From NCBI GenBank assembly GCA_031552995.1, contig JAVBMB010000048.1:1-64000 (forward strand): a stretch of 64,000 bases of DNA, in the 5' to 3' direction. This document shows, in pieces, positions 8,860-16,712 of this stretch (position 1 is its first letter; each line of letters opens with the position of its first letter). The translations under genes were made by a program, and so were the position numbers. Origin of the DNA: JAVBMB01 sp031552995. GTDB lineage: Bacteria; Bacillota; Clostridia; Oscillospirales; Butyricicoccaceae. Under the pieces are notes generated by a model, which was not told the DNA's origin, ran no database searches, and was given only the letters and a program-made list of their open reading frames with translations.

Positions 8860-8994
8860 CTGTCAAAGAAAGGTGTTCAGGTTTTTGCATGAAAAGCAAC
8901 GTGATTAAAAAGTTCCTAAAACCCCCGCTTATAATCAAAAATTCCGGGAATTCATTTCACGAGAATTTTTATCAAAATTGAAAATTGCCGAAAA
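8860..8994. repeat. 135-bp inverted repeat, right copy
   Basis: Reverse complement of 1-136, about 97% identical by eye (three substitutions and one T indel). One substitution (TTCACG for TTCCCG) breaks a pair in the internal hairpin. Confidence 0.92.
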
Positions 8995-9016
8995 ACCCTC
9001 AACGGAGTGGGTTTTT
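8991..9016 (+). terminator. Hairpin with T-run
   Basis: AAAAACCC (8991-8998) and GGGTTTTT (9009-9016) around a 10-nt loop. It could stop transcripts leaving the methyltransferase gene. Confidence 0.5.
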
Positions 9017-9026
9017 AGGCAAGCTG

Positions 9027-9059
9027 ACACGGGGATGCCGCAAGGCATCCCCGTGTGTT
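9027..9059 (-). terminator. Terminator of his operon
   Basis: ACACGGGGATGCC, loop GCAA, GGCATCCCCGTGT: a 13-bp perfect stem about 35 bp past the stop of the flavodoxin-like gene. T-runs are weak on both sides. Confidence 0.65.
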
Positions 9060-9091
9060 TTGGTATTCCGGCGCGTCAGGCCGCCGGCAGA

Positions 9092-9502
9092 CTACTTCCC
9101 TCTGATGTCGCTTAGCGAAACCAGCGTGCATCCGCGCTTTTCAATTTTGGCGCGCACGGCCTCTTCGGCCCCGCTCTTACCGCTGCCCGAGACGAGAACG
9201 ACCTCGACCTGCTTGCCTTGCGGCAGCGCGTCAAGCACAGCGTTTATCGCCGGGGCCGGCCTGCCCGCCCATACCGGCGCCATGATGACCACCCTGTCGC
9301 AGCCCGTCAAATCGGGCTGCCGCTTTATCGGCACGCTTTTGCCGGATATCGCCTTCGGGCAGCCGCTGAAAAATGTCATTATCTTGCTCATGCGGCGCGT
9401 CTCTTCAACCTTGAACAGCCCGGCCCCAAGCTCGGCCGCCCTGGCGCGGGCGTGCGCCTCGGTGCTGCCCGAATATGAATAGTACACGACCATTGTCTTC
9501 AT
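9092..9502 (-). CDS. Flavodoxin-like protein
   Basis: 136 residues; starts MKTMVVYYSYSGSTEAHA, the phosphate-binding loop of flavodoxins (YSYSGST), and has an APVWAGRPAPAINAVL block like the WrbA/flavodoxin_4 group that binds FMN. An electron-transfer or small-molecule reductase role is likely. Start chosen at 9502 because residues before it have no family match. 60 bp after hisF, probably the last gene of the his operon; no direct role in histidine synthesis is known for such a protein. Confidence 0.8.
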   Translation of the reverse strand: MKTMVVYYSYSGSTEAHARARAAELGAGLFKVEETRRMSKIMTFFSGCPKAISGKSVPIKRQPDLTGCDRVVIMAPVWAGRPAPAINAVLDALPQGKQVEVVLVSGSGKSGAEEAVRAKIEKRGCTLVSLSDIRGK

Positions 9503-9562
9503 GTAATCACCCGTCTCTTCTTTTCTACTGATTATAGCACCGCCGCATACCGCGCACAACAG

Positions 9563-10321
9563 TTATCTGCGCACCGGGATGCCGCGCTGCGCCAGATAGT
9601 CCTTCAGCTCGGGAATCTTCACCTGGCCGAAGTGGAACACCGACGCCGCCAGCCCGGCGTCGATGCCGGGCAGTGCCGTGAACAGCCGGGCAAAATCCTC
9701 CATACTCCCCGCCCCGCCCGAGGCGACAATCGGTATGCGCACCGCGTCCTGAATCATCCTCAGCAGCTCAAGGTCAAAGCCGTTTCGCACGCCGTCGGTG
9801 TCGATGCTGTTTATCACCAGCTCGCCGGCGCCGCGCCTTTCCCCCTCGACCGCCCATGCCACGGCATCAAGCGCCGTCGCGCTTCTGCCGCCGCCTGTGA
9901 AGACGGCAAAGCGTCCGTCAAGGCGCTTTACGTCCATAGACAGCACGACGCACTGGTTGCCGTATTTTGCCGCCGCGCGGTCTATCAGCGACGGGTCGCG
10001 TATCGCGCCGGTGTTGACGCTGACCTTATCGGCCCCGCAGCGCAGCACGCGGTCGAAGTCCTCGACAGTCGATATCCCTCCGCCGACAGTAAGCGGGATA
10101 AATATCTGCTGCGCAACGCGCGTCAGCAGGTCGCTCATCAGCTTGCGGTTTTCGGTCGAGGCGGTGATGTCGTAAAACACCAGCTCGTCGGCGCCCTGCG
10201 CGTTATACTCGGCGGCCTGCTCAACGGGGTCCGCTACGCTGCGCACCCCCTCGAAGTTGACTCCCTTCACCACTTTGCCGTCAGCGATGTCAAGACACGG
10301 CACGATGCGTTTTGTCAGCAT
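9563..10321 (-). CDS. hisF: Imidazole glycerol phosphate synthase, cyclase subunit
   Basis: Uses ammonia from HisH to turn PRFAR into imidazole glycerol phosphate and AICAR. (beta/alpha)8 barrel with PCLDIADGKVVKG near the N-terminus (catalytic Asp) and VVLSMDVKR (second Asp), plus the phosphate loops TVGGGI and ASGGAGS. Normal length of 252. Start overlaps the end of hisA by 7 bp. Confidence 0.97.
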   Translation of the reverse strand: MLTKRIVPCLDIADGKVVKGVNFEGVRSVADPVEQAAEYNAQGADELVFYDITASTENRKLMSDLLTRVAQQIFIPLTVGGGISTVEDFDRVLRCGADKVSVNTGAIRDPSLIDRAAAKYGNQCVVLSMDVKRLDGRFAVFTGGGRSATALDAVAWAVEGERRGAGELVINSIDTDGVRNGFDLELLRMIQDAVRIPIVASGGAGSMEDFARLFTALPGIDAGLAASVFHFGQVKIPELKDYLAQRGIPVRR

Positions 10322-11022
10322 AGCTCAAGTACCTCCTCCAGTTTTATCGCGCCGTCGTATATGGCGCGGCCTATTATCACGCCGCTGATGTTTGTCTGCG
10401 CCAGCCGCCGCACGTCGCCGGCAGACGACACGCCGCCCGAGGCGATGACATCGCACGGCAGCGCGCCAAGCTCGGCATAGGCCGAAAAGTTCGGCCCGCC
10501 CATCAGCCCGTCCCGCGAGATGTCGGTATATATCAGTGTTTTAAGCCCGATGTCGGCAAGCCTGCTGCACAGCAAAAACGCATCCTGCCCGTCGCCTGTC
10601 AGCCAGCCGTTGCCCAGCGCCACGCCGCCGCGCGCGTCTACGCCCACCGCGATGCTCCCGCCGTAGGCGCGTATCAGCTCGCGCGTCAGCTCAAAGTCCT
10701 CAAGCGCGGCCGTGCCAAGTATCACGCGGGCCGCGCCCAGCGAAAGATAGCGGTCGACACTCTCCCTGCCCCGCACACCTCCGCCGATTTGCACCGCGCC
10801 GGGGAACGCCGCGATAAGCCGGCCAATGGCGTCGGTATTGACGGGGCTGCCCCGCTTCGCGCCGTCAAGGTCTACGACATGCAGCGCCGTCGCTCCCTTT
10901 TCGGCAAACAGCGCCGCCTGCGCCGCAGGGTCGCTGCCAAATACGCTCTCGCGCGAAAAATCCCCTTGAATCAGACGCACGACATTGCCGCCTCTGATGT
11001 CTATCGCCGGATATATCGTCAC
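10315..11022 (-). CDS. hisA: ProFAR isomerase
   Basis: Isomerises ProFAR to PRFAR, the step before HisFH. TIM barrel paralogous to HisF: IYPAIDIRGG with catalytic Asp8, QIGGGVR, VGVDARGG and ASGGVSS. I prefer GTG at 11022: it overlaps the hisH stop and lies 6 nt from GGGGGG. A TTG at 11043 would add seven unlikely residues. Confidence 0.95.
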   Translation of the reverse strand: MTIYPAIDIRGGNVVRLIQGDFSRESVFGSDPAAQAALFAEKGATALHVVDLDGAKRGSPVNTDAIGRLIAAFPGAVQIGGGVRGRESVDRYLSLGAARVILGTAALEDFELTRELIRAYGGSIAVGVDARGGVALGNGWLTGDGQDAFLLCSRLADIGLKTLIYTDISRDGLMGGPNFSAYAELGALPCDVIASGGVSSAGDVRRLAQTNISGVIIGRAIYDGAIKLEEVLELC

Positions 11023-11669
11023 AGCGCACCCCCCATCCCGCAAAACGCGCGCAAAATAGCAAGGCCGGTGTCGCCGCTTTTTTCGGGGTGGAACTGCGCG
11101 CCCATCACGTTACCCTTTGCGGCGATGCCTGTTATGCCGGCCCCGCCGTAGCCCGACGCCGCCACGGTATATTCGCCCCGCGGCGCGTAGAAGGAATGCA
11201 CATAGTACACAAAAGCGCCGTCGGCCGTTCCGCTTAGCAGCGGATGCTCCGCGCAGCGGCCAAGGCTGTTCCAGCCGATGTGCGGCACCTTGAGCCCCTG
11301 CATCCCCGGCGCCGCGGCAAGGTCCTCGATTCTGCCGGGGATGAGCCCCAGGCCCTCGTGCTGCCCGTATTCGCAGCTGCCGTCAAACAGAAGCTGCATA
11401 CCGAGGCATATGCCAAGCAGCGGCTTGCCGTCGCGCGCTATGCCGCGCACGGCCTCGGCAAGCCCGCGCCGGCGAAGCGCGCCCATCGCGTCGGCAAACG
11501 CGCCGACGCCCGGCAATATCACGCGCCGCGCGCTCTCAAGCACATGCCTGTCGCTTGTCACAACGCTGCTCGCGCCGATGTGCCGCAGCGAGCACTGAAG
11601 CGAGAACAGATTCCCGACGCCGTAGTCGACAATCGCGGTCAAGCCCTGCCCCTCCGTTTCGCGCGTCAT
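11019..11669 (-). CDS. hisH: Imidazole glycerol phosphate synthase, glutaminase subunit
   Basis: Class I glutamine amidotransferase that feeds ammonia to HisF. Nucleophile Cys in GICLGMQLLF, His and Glu in FHPEKSG, and the early block IVDYGVGNLFSL. ATG 11669 overlaps the hisB stop by one base; a TTG ten codons later (11639) would give a start just before TAIVDYG, closer to most homologues. Confidence 0.96.
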   Translation of the reverse strand: MTRETEGQGLTAIVDYGVGNLFSLQCSLRHIGASSVVTSDRHVLESARRVILPGVGAFADAMGALRRRGLAEAVRGIARDGKPLLGICLGMQLLFDGSCEYGQHEGLGLIPGRIEDLAAAPGMQGLKVPHIGWNSLGRCAEHPLLSGTADGAFVYYVHSFYAPRGEYTVAASGYGGAGITGIAAKGNVMGAQFHPEKSGDTGLAILRAFCGMGGAL

Positions 11670-12256
11670 TATATCACGCCCTTTGTCGACGGCGGCTCGT
11701 TTTCGTATCCCCGCTCGATGGCGACGGCCTGCCTGAGCGCGCGCGCAAGCCCTTTAAACATCGCCTCAATGATATGGTGGCTGTTCGTGCCGCACATCAG
11801 GCGGATATGCAGCGTCAGCCCCATCTGCCTGGCCAGCGCCTCCATAAACTCGCGCGCGAGCTCGGTGTCAAAATCCCCGACCTTCTGCGCCGGTATGTAC
11901 GCCTGCCAGTGCACACCGGCTCTGCCGCTGATATCCAGCGCGACAAGCACAAGCGTCTCGTCCATCGGCAGCATAAAGCTGCCGTAACGCGCTATGCCAA
12001 GCCTCTGCCCGAGCGCGGCGTCAAACGCGCGCCCCAGCGCGATACCGACATCCTCAACCGTGTGGTGAAAATCGACATCAATGTCGCCGCGGCATGTCAC
12101 ATCAAGGTCAAACCGCCCATGCCGCGCAAAAAGCTGAAGCATGTGGTTTAAAAACCCGACGCCGGTGTCGCCGCCAAAAGCGCCGCCGCCGTCGAGGTTG
12201 AGCTTAAGCGAGATATCCGTCTCGCCGGTCTTGCGATTTATGTCGGCACTTCTCAT
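11669..12256 (-). CDS. hisB: Imidazoleglycerol-phosphate dehydratase
   Basis: Dehydrates imidazole glycerol phosphate to imidazole acetol phosphate. Mn-binding histidine motifs are visible: FLNHMLQLFARHG, DIDVDFHHTVEDVGIALG and TNSHHIIEAMFKG. 195 residues, the stand-alone form with no phosphatase domain. Overlaps hisC by 4 bp. Confidence 0.97.
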   Translation of the reverse strand: MRSADINRKTGETDISLKLNLDGGGAFGGDTGVGFLNHMLQLFARHGRFDLDVTCRGDIDVDFHHTVEDVGIALGRAFDAALGQRLGIARYGSFMLPMDETLVLVALDISGRAGVHWQAYIPAQKVGDFDTELAREFMEALARQMGLTLHIRLMCGTNSHHIIEAMFKGLARALRQAVAIERGYENEPPSTKGVI

Positions 12257-13323
12257 GCTTTTCCCTCCAATATCCCGTCCAGCGCCGCCATAAGCGCCGC
12301 CATCTCGCTGTCAAGCCCTACAGATATCCTGATATACGCCCCGGTGCGCGCGCCGCCGAACTGACGCACAAGCACGCCCTTTTTGCGCAGCGCCGCCGCA
12401 AGGGACGCTCCGTCCATCTTCGGGTGCGCCGCAAAGATAAAGTTCGCGCTTGACGGCACGACGGCAAACCCGCGCCGGCGCAGCTCATCCTCGCTTCGCG
12501 CCCTTGTCGCGGCAATCATACGCGCCGTTTCACGCAGGTACGCCGCGTCGCCAAACGCCGCGACGCCCGCCTTGACGGCGACGATGCTGAGGTTATACGG
12601 GTCAAACGCGCCTTTGACGCGCTCGATATCCTCTATAAGCGCCGCATCGCCGTAGGCAAAGCCGAGGCGCATGCCGGCCAGCGCTCGCGATTTTGAAAAT
12701 GTATGCACGACAAGCAGGTTATCGTAATCGTTTACAAGCCTTGCGCATGTCTCCTGCCCCGAAAAATCCACATATGCCTCATCAATTATAACAAGCCTGT
12801 CGCGGTCGCTTTCAAGCAGGCGCACGATGTCGGCGACGGGAATCATCAGCCCGGTCGGAGCGTTGGGGTTGGCGATGATTACCGGTCCGGTCGCGTCCAG
12901 ATAGTCGGCTATGTTAAGCCCGAAGCTTTCGTCCAGCGGCGGCCTGACCGATTTAAGCCCCATCATATCGGCCGTCACCTTATAAAACCCGTACGTGATA
13001 TCGGGATACCACACCGCGCCGCCGCGGGCGCAAAACGCCATCATGGCCAGCGTCAGCGCCTGGTCGCTTCCTGCTGCGGCAAACACATTTTCGGCATCCA
13101 GCCCCATGGCGGCGGCCGCCGCACGCTTAAGCTCGCCGGCGCCCGGGTCGGGGTACAGTCGCAGCGCCGAGCCGGGAAGCGCCTTTATGGCCGCCGTGAC
13201 GGCGCGGCTGGGCGGATACGGGCATTCGTTTGTGTTCAGCTTAACAAGCACGCCGCCGCGCGGCTGCTCTCCCGGCGTATAGGGCGTAAGGCCGCGGCAC
13301 CATTGCGATGCAAGTCTGCTCAT
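12253..13323 (-). CDS. hisC: Histidinol-phosphate aminotransferase
   Basis: PLP enzyme moving an amino group from glutamate to imidazole acetol phosphate. Fold type I: NTNECPYPPS near the start, AAAGSDQALTLA, ANPNAPTG, DEAYVDFSG and the PLP-lysine loop TFSKSRALAGMRLG. 356 residues, normal. Overlaps hisD by 4 bp with an AGGAGG site inside the hisD end. Confidence 0.96.
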   Translation of the reverse strand: MSRLASQWCRGLTPYTPGEQPRGGVLVKLNTNECPYPPSRAVTAAIKALPGSALRLYPDPGAGELKRAAAAAMGLDAENVFAAAGSDQALTLAMMAFCARGGAVWYPDITYGFYKVTADMMGLKSVRPPLDESFGLNIADYLDATGPVIIANPNAPTGLMIPVADIVRLLESDRDRLVIIDEAYVDFSGQETCARLVNDYDNLLVVHTFSKSRALAGMRLGFAYGDAALIEDIERVKGAFDPYNLSIVAVKAGVAAFGDAAYLRETARMIAATRARSEDELRRRGFAVVPSSANFIFAAHPKMDGASLAAALRKKGVLVRQFGGARTGAYIRISVGLDSEMAALMAALDGILEGKA

Positions 13324-14603
13324 GAGCGTTCCTCCTCAAATCTCATCTCTACCGACCGCGCGTGGCCCTCAAGCCCCTCGTGCCGGGCAAATGCCGCCAC
13401 ATCGCGGTACACATCGCCAAGCGCTTGCCTGCTGTAGCATATATAGGACGAGCGCTTGACAAAATCCATGCACGACAGCGGCGAGAAAAACCGCGCCGTA
13501 CCCCCTGTGGGCAGCGTGTGGTTCGGCCCGGCAAGATAGTCGCCAAGCGCCTCGGGCGCGTACTGCCCAAGGAACACCGACGCCGCGTTGCTTATCATCG
13601 GCAGGACCTCCATCGGCGAGGCCGTGGCTATCTCAAGATGCTCGGGCGCTATGGCGTCGGCCGCCAGCGCCGCCGCAGCCATGTCGGCGACGATAAACAC
13701 CGCGCTGTTTTTTTCAATCGCGGCGCGCGCTATATCGGCGCGCGGCAGGGCGGAGAGCTGCGTTTCGACAAGCCGCGTCACATCCTCGGCCAGCTTGCGG
13801 CTGTCCGTCACCAAAATCGCCGCCGCCATCGGGTCGTGCTCGGCCTGAGAGAGCAAATCGGCCGCAATCCAGTCGGCGCGCGCCCCGGCATCGGCGATGA
13901 TGAGCACCTCGCTCGGCCCGGCAATCATATCTATGCCCACCTGCCCGAACACCTGCTTTTTAGCCGTCGCCACATATATGTTGCCCGGGCCGGTTATCTT
14001 GTCGACAGCGGGGACGGTGCCTGTGCCGTACGCCAGCGCGGCGACCGCCTGCGCGCCGCCCAGCTTGAATATCCTGCCCGCCCCCGCGATTCTCGCCGCG
14101 GCGAGAATATCGTCTCTCACGCGCCCGTCGGGCCCCGGCGGCGTCACCATTATGATATCACGAACCCCGGCAAGGCGCGCCGGGATAATATTCATCAGCA
14201 CCGTGCTGGGGTAGCCCGCCGTGCCGCCCGGCACATACACGCCCACGCTGCCCAGCGGCGTCACACGCTGGCCCAGCACGGCGCCGTTGCCGGATATCTC
14301 AAACCCCGGCGTCAGCTGATTTTTGTGGAACGCCTCGATGTTGTCTCTGGCCCGCTCGAGCACGCGGATAAAATCTGCCGGCACGGCGGCGAGGGCATCC
14401 GCTATCTCCTGCTCGCTGACCTCGAGGCTTTCGAGCTCGGCGCGGTCGTACCAGCGGCAGTATTCAAACAGCGCAGTATCTCCGCGCTCGCGCACATCGC
14501 GGATGATTTCGGCGACGCGCGCCTCTACATCCTTTTGCGCCGTGTCGCGGCACAGCAAATCTGCCGCCCGGCGCGGCTCGGGGCAATCGACAATTCTCAT
14601 CAT
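13320..14603 (-). CDS. hisD: Histidinol dehydrogenase
   Basis: Zn2+/NAD+ enzyme that oxidises histidinol to histidine in two steps. Signatures: VPGGTAGYPSTVLMN, the glycine-rich KITGPGNIYVATAK, IDMIAGPSEVL, SQAEHDP and IAPEHLEI with family zinc and catalytic residues. 427 residues, full length. Two adjacent ATG codons at the start follow AGGAGG. Confidence 0.97.
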   Translation of the reverse strand: MMRIVDCPEPRRAADLLCRDTAQKDVEARVAEIIRDVRERGDTALFEYCRWYDRAELESLEVSEQEIADALAAVPADFIRVLERARDNIEAFHKNQLTPGFEISGNGAVLGQRVTPLGSVGVYVPGGTAGYPSTVLMNIIPARLAGVRDIIMVTPPGPDGRVRDDILAAARIAGAGRIFKLGGAQAVAALAYGTGTVPAVDKITGPGNIYVATAKKQVFGQVGIDMIAGPSEVLIIADAGARADWIAADLLSQAEHDPMAAAILVTDSRKLAEDVTRLVETQLSALPRADIARAAIEKNSAVFIVADMAAAALAADAIAPEHLEIATASPMEVLPMISNAASVFLGQYAPEALGDYLAGPNHTLPTGGTARFFSPLSCMDFVKRSSYICYSRQALGDVYRDVAAFARHEGLEGHARSVEMRFEEERS

Positions 14604-14615
14604 GCAATGTTCCTC

Positions 14616-15239
14616 CTATCGTGTGCCGCACAGCCGCCCGAGGCGCTGGGCAAGCTGCTCTATCTGCCCGCTGCCAAACTTGCAGCTCGTCTTGTTTGCT
14701 ATAAGCCTTGCGCTTATCGGCATGATTTCCTCATAAATATCCAGCCCGTTTTCGCGCAGCGTCGCGCCGGTCTCCACTATATCAACGATGCAGTCGCTCA
14801 GCCCTATCAGCGGGGCAAGCTCTATCGAGCCACTGAGGCGGATTATTTCGGCCCTGGTGTTTTTGCCGGCAAAGAACCCCCGCGTGATGACCGGGTATTT
14901 CGTCGCGACGCGGATATGCCCGGCACCTGCCCCGCCGCCCCTGGGCCCCGCAACGGCCATGCGGCATTTGCCGATGCCCAGGTCGAGCAGCTCGTACACG
15001 TCGCTGCCGGTCTCGACGATTGTATCCAGCCCGGCGACGCCTACATCGGCCGCGCCGTGTTCGACATACACCGGCACATCCCACGGCTTGACGAGGAAAA
15101 AGCTTATCCCGGCCTCCTCGTCGGTGATAATCAGCCTGCGCGAGCCGTCCTCCGCCTCGGGCAGCGCGATTTTCGCCTCGGCCATCATCGCCGTCACCTT
15201 GTCCCCCAGCCGCCCCTTCGGCAGCGCAATACGGATCAT
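14616..15239 (-). CDS. hisG: ATP phosphoribosyltransferase, short form
   Basis: First step of the pathway, joining ATP and PRPP. RIALPKGRLGDK at the start, GAADVGVAGLDTI, and the PRPP loop DIVETGATLRENG. At 207 residues it lacks the C-terminal regulatory domain, so it is the short type that needs HisZ, encoded just upstream with a 4-bp overlap. Confidence 0.97.
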   Translation of the reverse strand: MIRIALPKGRLGDKVTAMMAEAKIALPEAEDGSRRLIITDEEAGISFFLVKPWDVPVYVEHGAADVGVAGLDTIVETGSDVYELLDLGIGKCRMAVAGPRGGGAGAGHIRVATKYPVITRGFFAGKNTRAEIIRLSGSIELAPLIGLSDCIVDIVETGATLRENGLDIYEEIMPISARLIANKTSCKFGSGQIEQLAQRLGRLCGTR

Positions 15240-16354
15240 AATTCCCCCTCCTCAACTTCGCCGCCCGGCGTGAATCTGATTGTCCTGCCGCCGCGCCAAA
15301 CGCCCTCGCCCCCGCTCGGCTCCAGCCGAACGGCAAGCCCCTGCGCCGTCAGCTCGGCGGCCTTTTTCAGCACAAGCGAAAAATCGCACCCCGGCTCGTA
15401 CACGGCCAGCACATCGGCGGATTTTTCGCCGCTTTTATCCCGCGCAAGCTGCGACAGCGATATCGCGAACCCCACGGCGCGGCTGCTTTTGCCCATCTTA
15501 TCCATCAGCCCGTCGTACCGCCCGCCGGACAGCACCGCCCCCGGCGCGCCGCTGATGTAGCCCAAAAACACAAGCCCGTTATAGTAATCAAGGTCGCCGA
15601 CGACCGAAAAATCAAGGTTCATCTGCCCCCCGCGCGGCAGCGCAAGCGACGAGACCGGCGCAAGCTCGTCAAGCGCCGCCAGCATTGCGTCATTGCCGCA
15701 GGCCAGCTCTCTCGCCCGCGGCAGCGCGATGTCCAGCGGGCCGGATACCGCGGCAATCCCCGCCGCGCGTTCGGTCAAGGCGGCGTCCGCCCCGGCGGCC
15801 TGAAGCAGCGCGCGCACCCTGTGCGGGCTTTTTGCGTGCAGCGCCGCCATAAGCTGCTCGCGCGCGCCGTTATTTATGCCCAGCTCGTCTGTCATGGCCG
15901 AGATATATGCCAGATGTGAAATGTCCAGCACGAACTCACCGCCCAGCAGCGCGAGGCTGCGCAGCGCCATATCCAGCGCCTCAAGGCCGGAATACGGGTC
16001 GCTCGGGCCGATAATCTCCAGCCCCGTCTGCCTGATGAAGCGGTACTCGCCGCTGTCGCGCGTCATACGGCACACCTCGTCGCAGTAGTACAGCTTCTCG
16101 GGGGAAATCAGCGTGCCCGCCGTTATGCCCTTGGCAATCGACAGTGTGATGTCCGGCTTGACGGCAAGCAGCTTGCCGTCCGGCCCCATAAACGACACGA
16201 CGCTGTCGCCGCGGAAAAAGCTTTTGTTGTCGGCAAAAAGCGAGTAATCCTCAAACCTCGGCGGGCTGGCGCGTCTGAAGCCGCGGCTCTCGAACAGCTC
16301 TCCCAGCGCGGCCTGCGCCGCCTCGTCGCGCGGGGCTGCGGTATCTCTTGTCAT
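15236..16354 (-). CDS. hisZ: ATP phosphoribosyltransferase regulatory subunit
   Basis: Histidyl-tRNA-synthetase-like partner of short HisG; it carries the histidine feedback site. Class II fold with motif 2-like YYCDEVCRMTRDSGEYRFIRQTG shortened from HisRS and SGGRYDGLMDKMG late. 372 residues from ATG 16354, which follows AGAGG. A longer in-frame extension to 16483 reads through the attenuator hairpin and is rejected. First gene of the his operon. Confidence 0.93.
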   Translation of the reverse strand: MTRDTAAPRDEAAQAALGELFESRGFRRASPPRFEDYSLFADNKSFFRGDSVVSFMGPDGKLLAVKPDITLSIAKGITAGTLISPEKLYYCDEVCRMTRDSGEYRFIRQTGLEIIGPSDPYSGLEALDMALRSLALLGGEFVLDISHLAYISAMTDELGINNGAREQLMAALHAKSPHRVRALLQAAGADAALTERAAGIAAVSGPLDIALPRARELACGNDAMLAALDELAPVSSLALPRGGQMNLDFSVVGDLDYYNGLVFLGYISGAPGAVLSGGRYDGLMDKMGKSSRAVGFAISLSQLARDKSGEKSADVLAVYEPGCDFSLVLKKAAELTAQGLAVRLEPSGGEGVWRGGRTIRFTPGGEVEEGEL

Positions 16355-16403
16355 ACATATCCTCTGTCCCGGCGCAAGCGCGCCGAAGCATGTGGCAATA
16401 AAC

Positions 16404-16431
16404 AAAAAAGCGAACCCCCTACGAGGTTCGC
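16404..16431 (-). terminator. Attenuator terminator of his operon
   Basis: Minus strand: GCGAACC (16431-16425), 8-nt loop, GGTTCGC (16416-16410), then six Ts (16409-16404). It lies between the leader peptide and hisZ, 50 bp before the hisZ start. Confidence 0.88.
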
Positions 16432-16448
16432 GTCGTCGCTCTCTCATA

Positions 16449-16490
16449 GGCACAAGCACGAAAAGCACCTGTGCCCAGCGCACACGTGCT
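16449..16490 (-). promoter_or_regulatory. Competing hairpins in his leader
   Basis: Minus strand AGCACGTGTGC (16490-16480) pairs with GCACAGGTGCT (16474-16464) except for one mismatch. Alternatively GGCACA (16475-16470) pairs with TGTGCC (16454-16449). The two share bases and exclude each other, as expected in attenuation. The first overlaps the leader stop codon, so a ribosome there would block it. Confidence 0.7.
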
Positions 16491-16533
16491 AGTTCCTATG
16501 ATGGTGAAGCTTTGAAAGGCGAATCGAAGTCAT
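16489..16533 (-). CDS. hisL: Histidine-rich leader peptide
   Basis: A 14-codon reading frame, MTSIRLSKLHHHRN, with three His codons in a row (CAC CAT CAT) just before the stop. GGAGG (16543-16539) lies 5 nt upstream. Ribosome stalling at the His codons when charged tRNA-His is scarce would alter the hairpins and spare the operon from the terminator at 16404-16431. The mechanism is inferred from the classic his attenuator; the peptide, ribosome site and terminator are seen directly. Confidence 0.88.
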   Translation of the reverse strand: MTSIRLSKLHHHRN

Positions 16534-16563
16534 AATGACCTCCGCAATAAAAAATACAAATAA

Positions 16564-16592
16564 ATGGTAGCACGGCGCGGCGCCCGTGTCAA
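16564..16592 (-). promoter_or_regulatory. Promoter of his operon
   Basis: Minus strand: TTGACA (16592-16587), 17-bp spacer, TACCAT (16569-16564). The expected start is just upstream of the leader peptide ribosome site. Confidence 0.85.
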
Positions 16593-16649
16593 GAAAAACT
16601 TGCGCCTCATGCGCGCGACGCCCACGGCGCCGGCAAACACCGGCCGAGA

Positions 16650-16678
16650 TTGTATTTTTTGTCGGTTTATGTTATTGT
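16650..16678 (+). promoter_or_regulatory. Promoter of creatininase-family gene
   Basis: TTGTAT (16650-16655), 17-bp spacer, TATTGT (16673-16678). Confidence 0.5.
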
Positions 16679-16712
16679 GTACAAAGACAAAATTGATGCG
16701 GAGGTCAGTGAT

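Larger units (their letters stand above)
8826..9043. repeat. 17-nt direct repeats flanking the 135-bp repeat
   Basis: ACACGGGGATGCCGCAA occurs at 8826-8842 and 9027-9043, and each copy is followed by GCGCGTCAG (about 8850 and 9071). The left copy looks like a shortened duplicate of the terminator region at the right. Confidence 0.8.

Noticed and set aside
1..8994. Complete insertion sequence or integron between the inverted repeats
   Set aside because: The genes between them are normal housekeeping and metabolic genes; no transposase or integrase is present.
13362..15560. 732-codon plus-strand open frame
   Set aside because: It is antisense to hisD, hisG and hisZ; its protein is rich in Arg/His/Ala with no domain. 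High GC creates such long antisense frames.
16355..16483. N-terminal extension of HisZ
   Set aside because: These codons read through the attenuator hairpin; the start at 16354 has a proper ribosome site and matches the family length.
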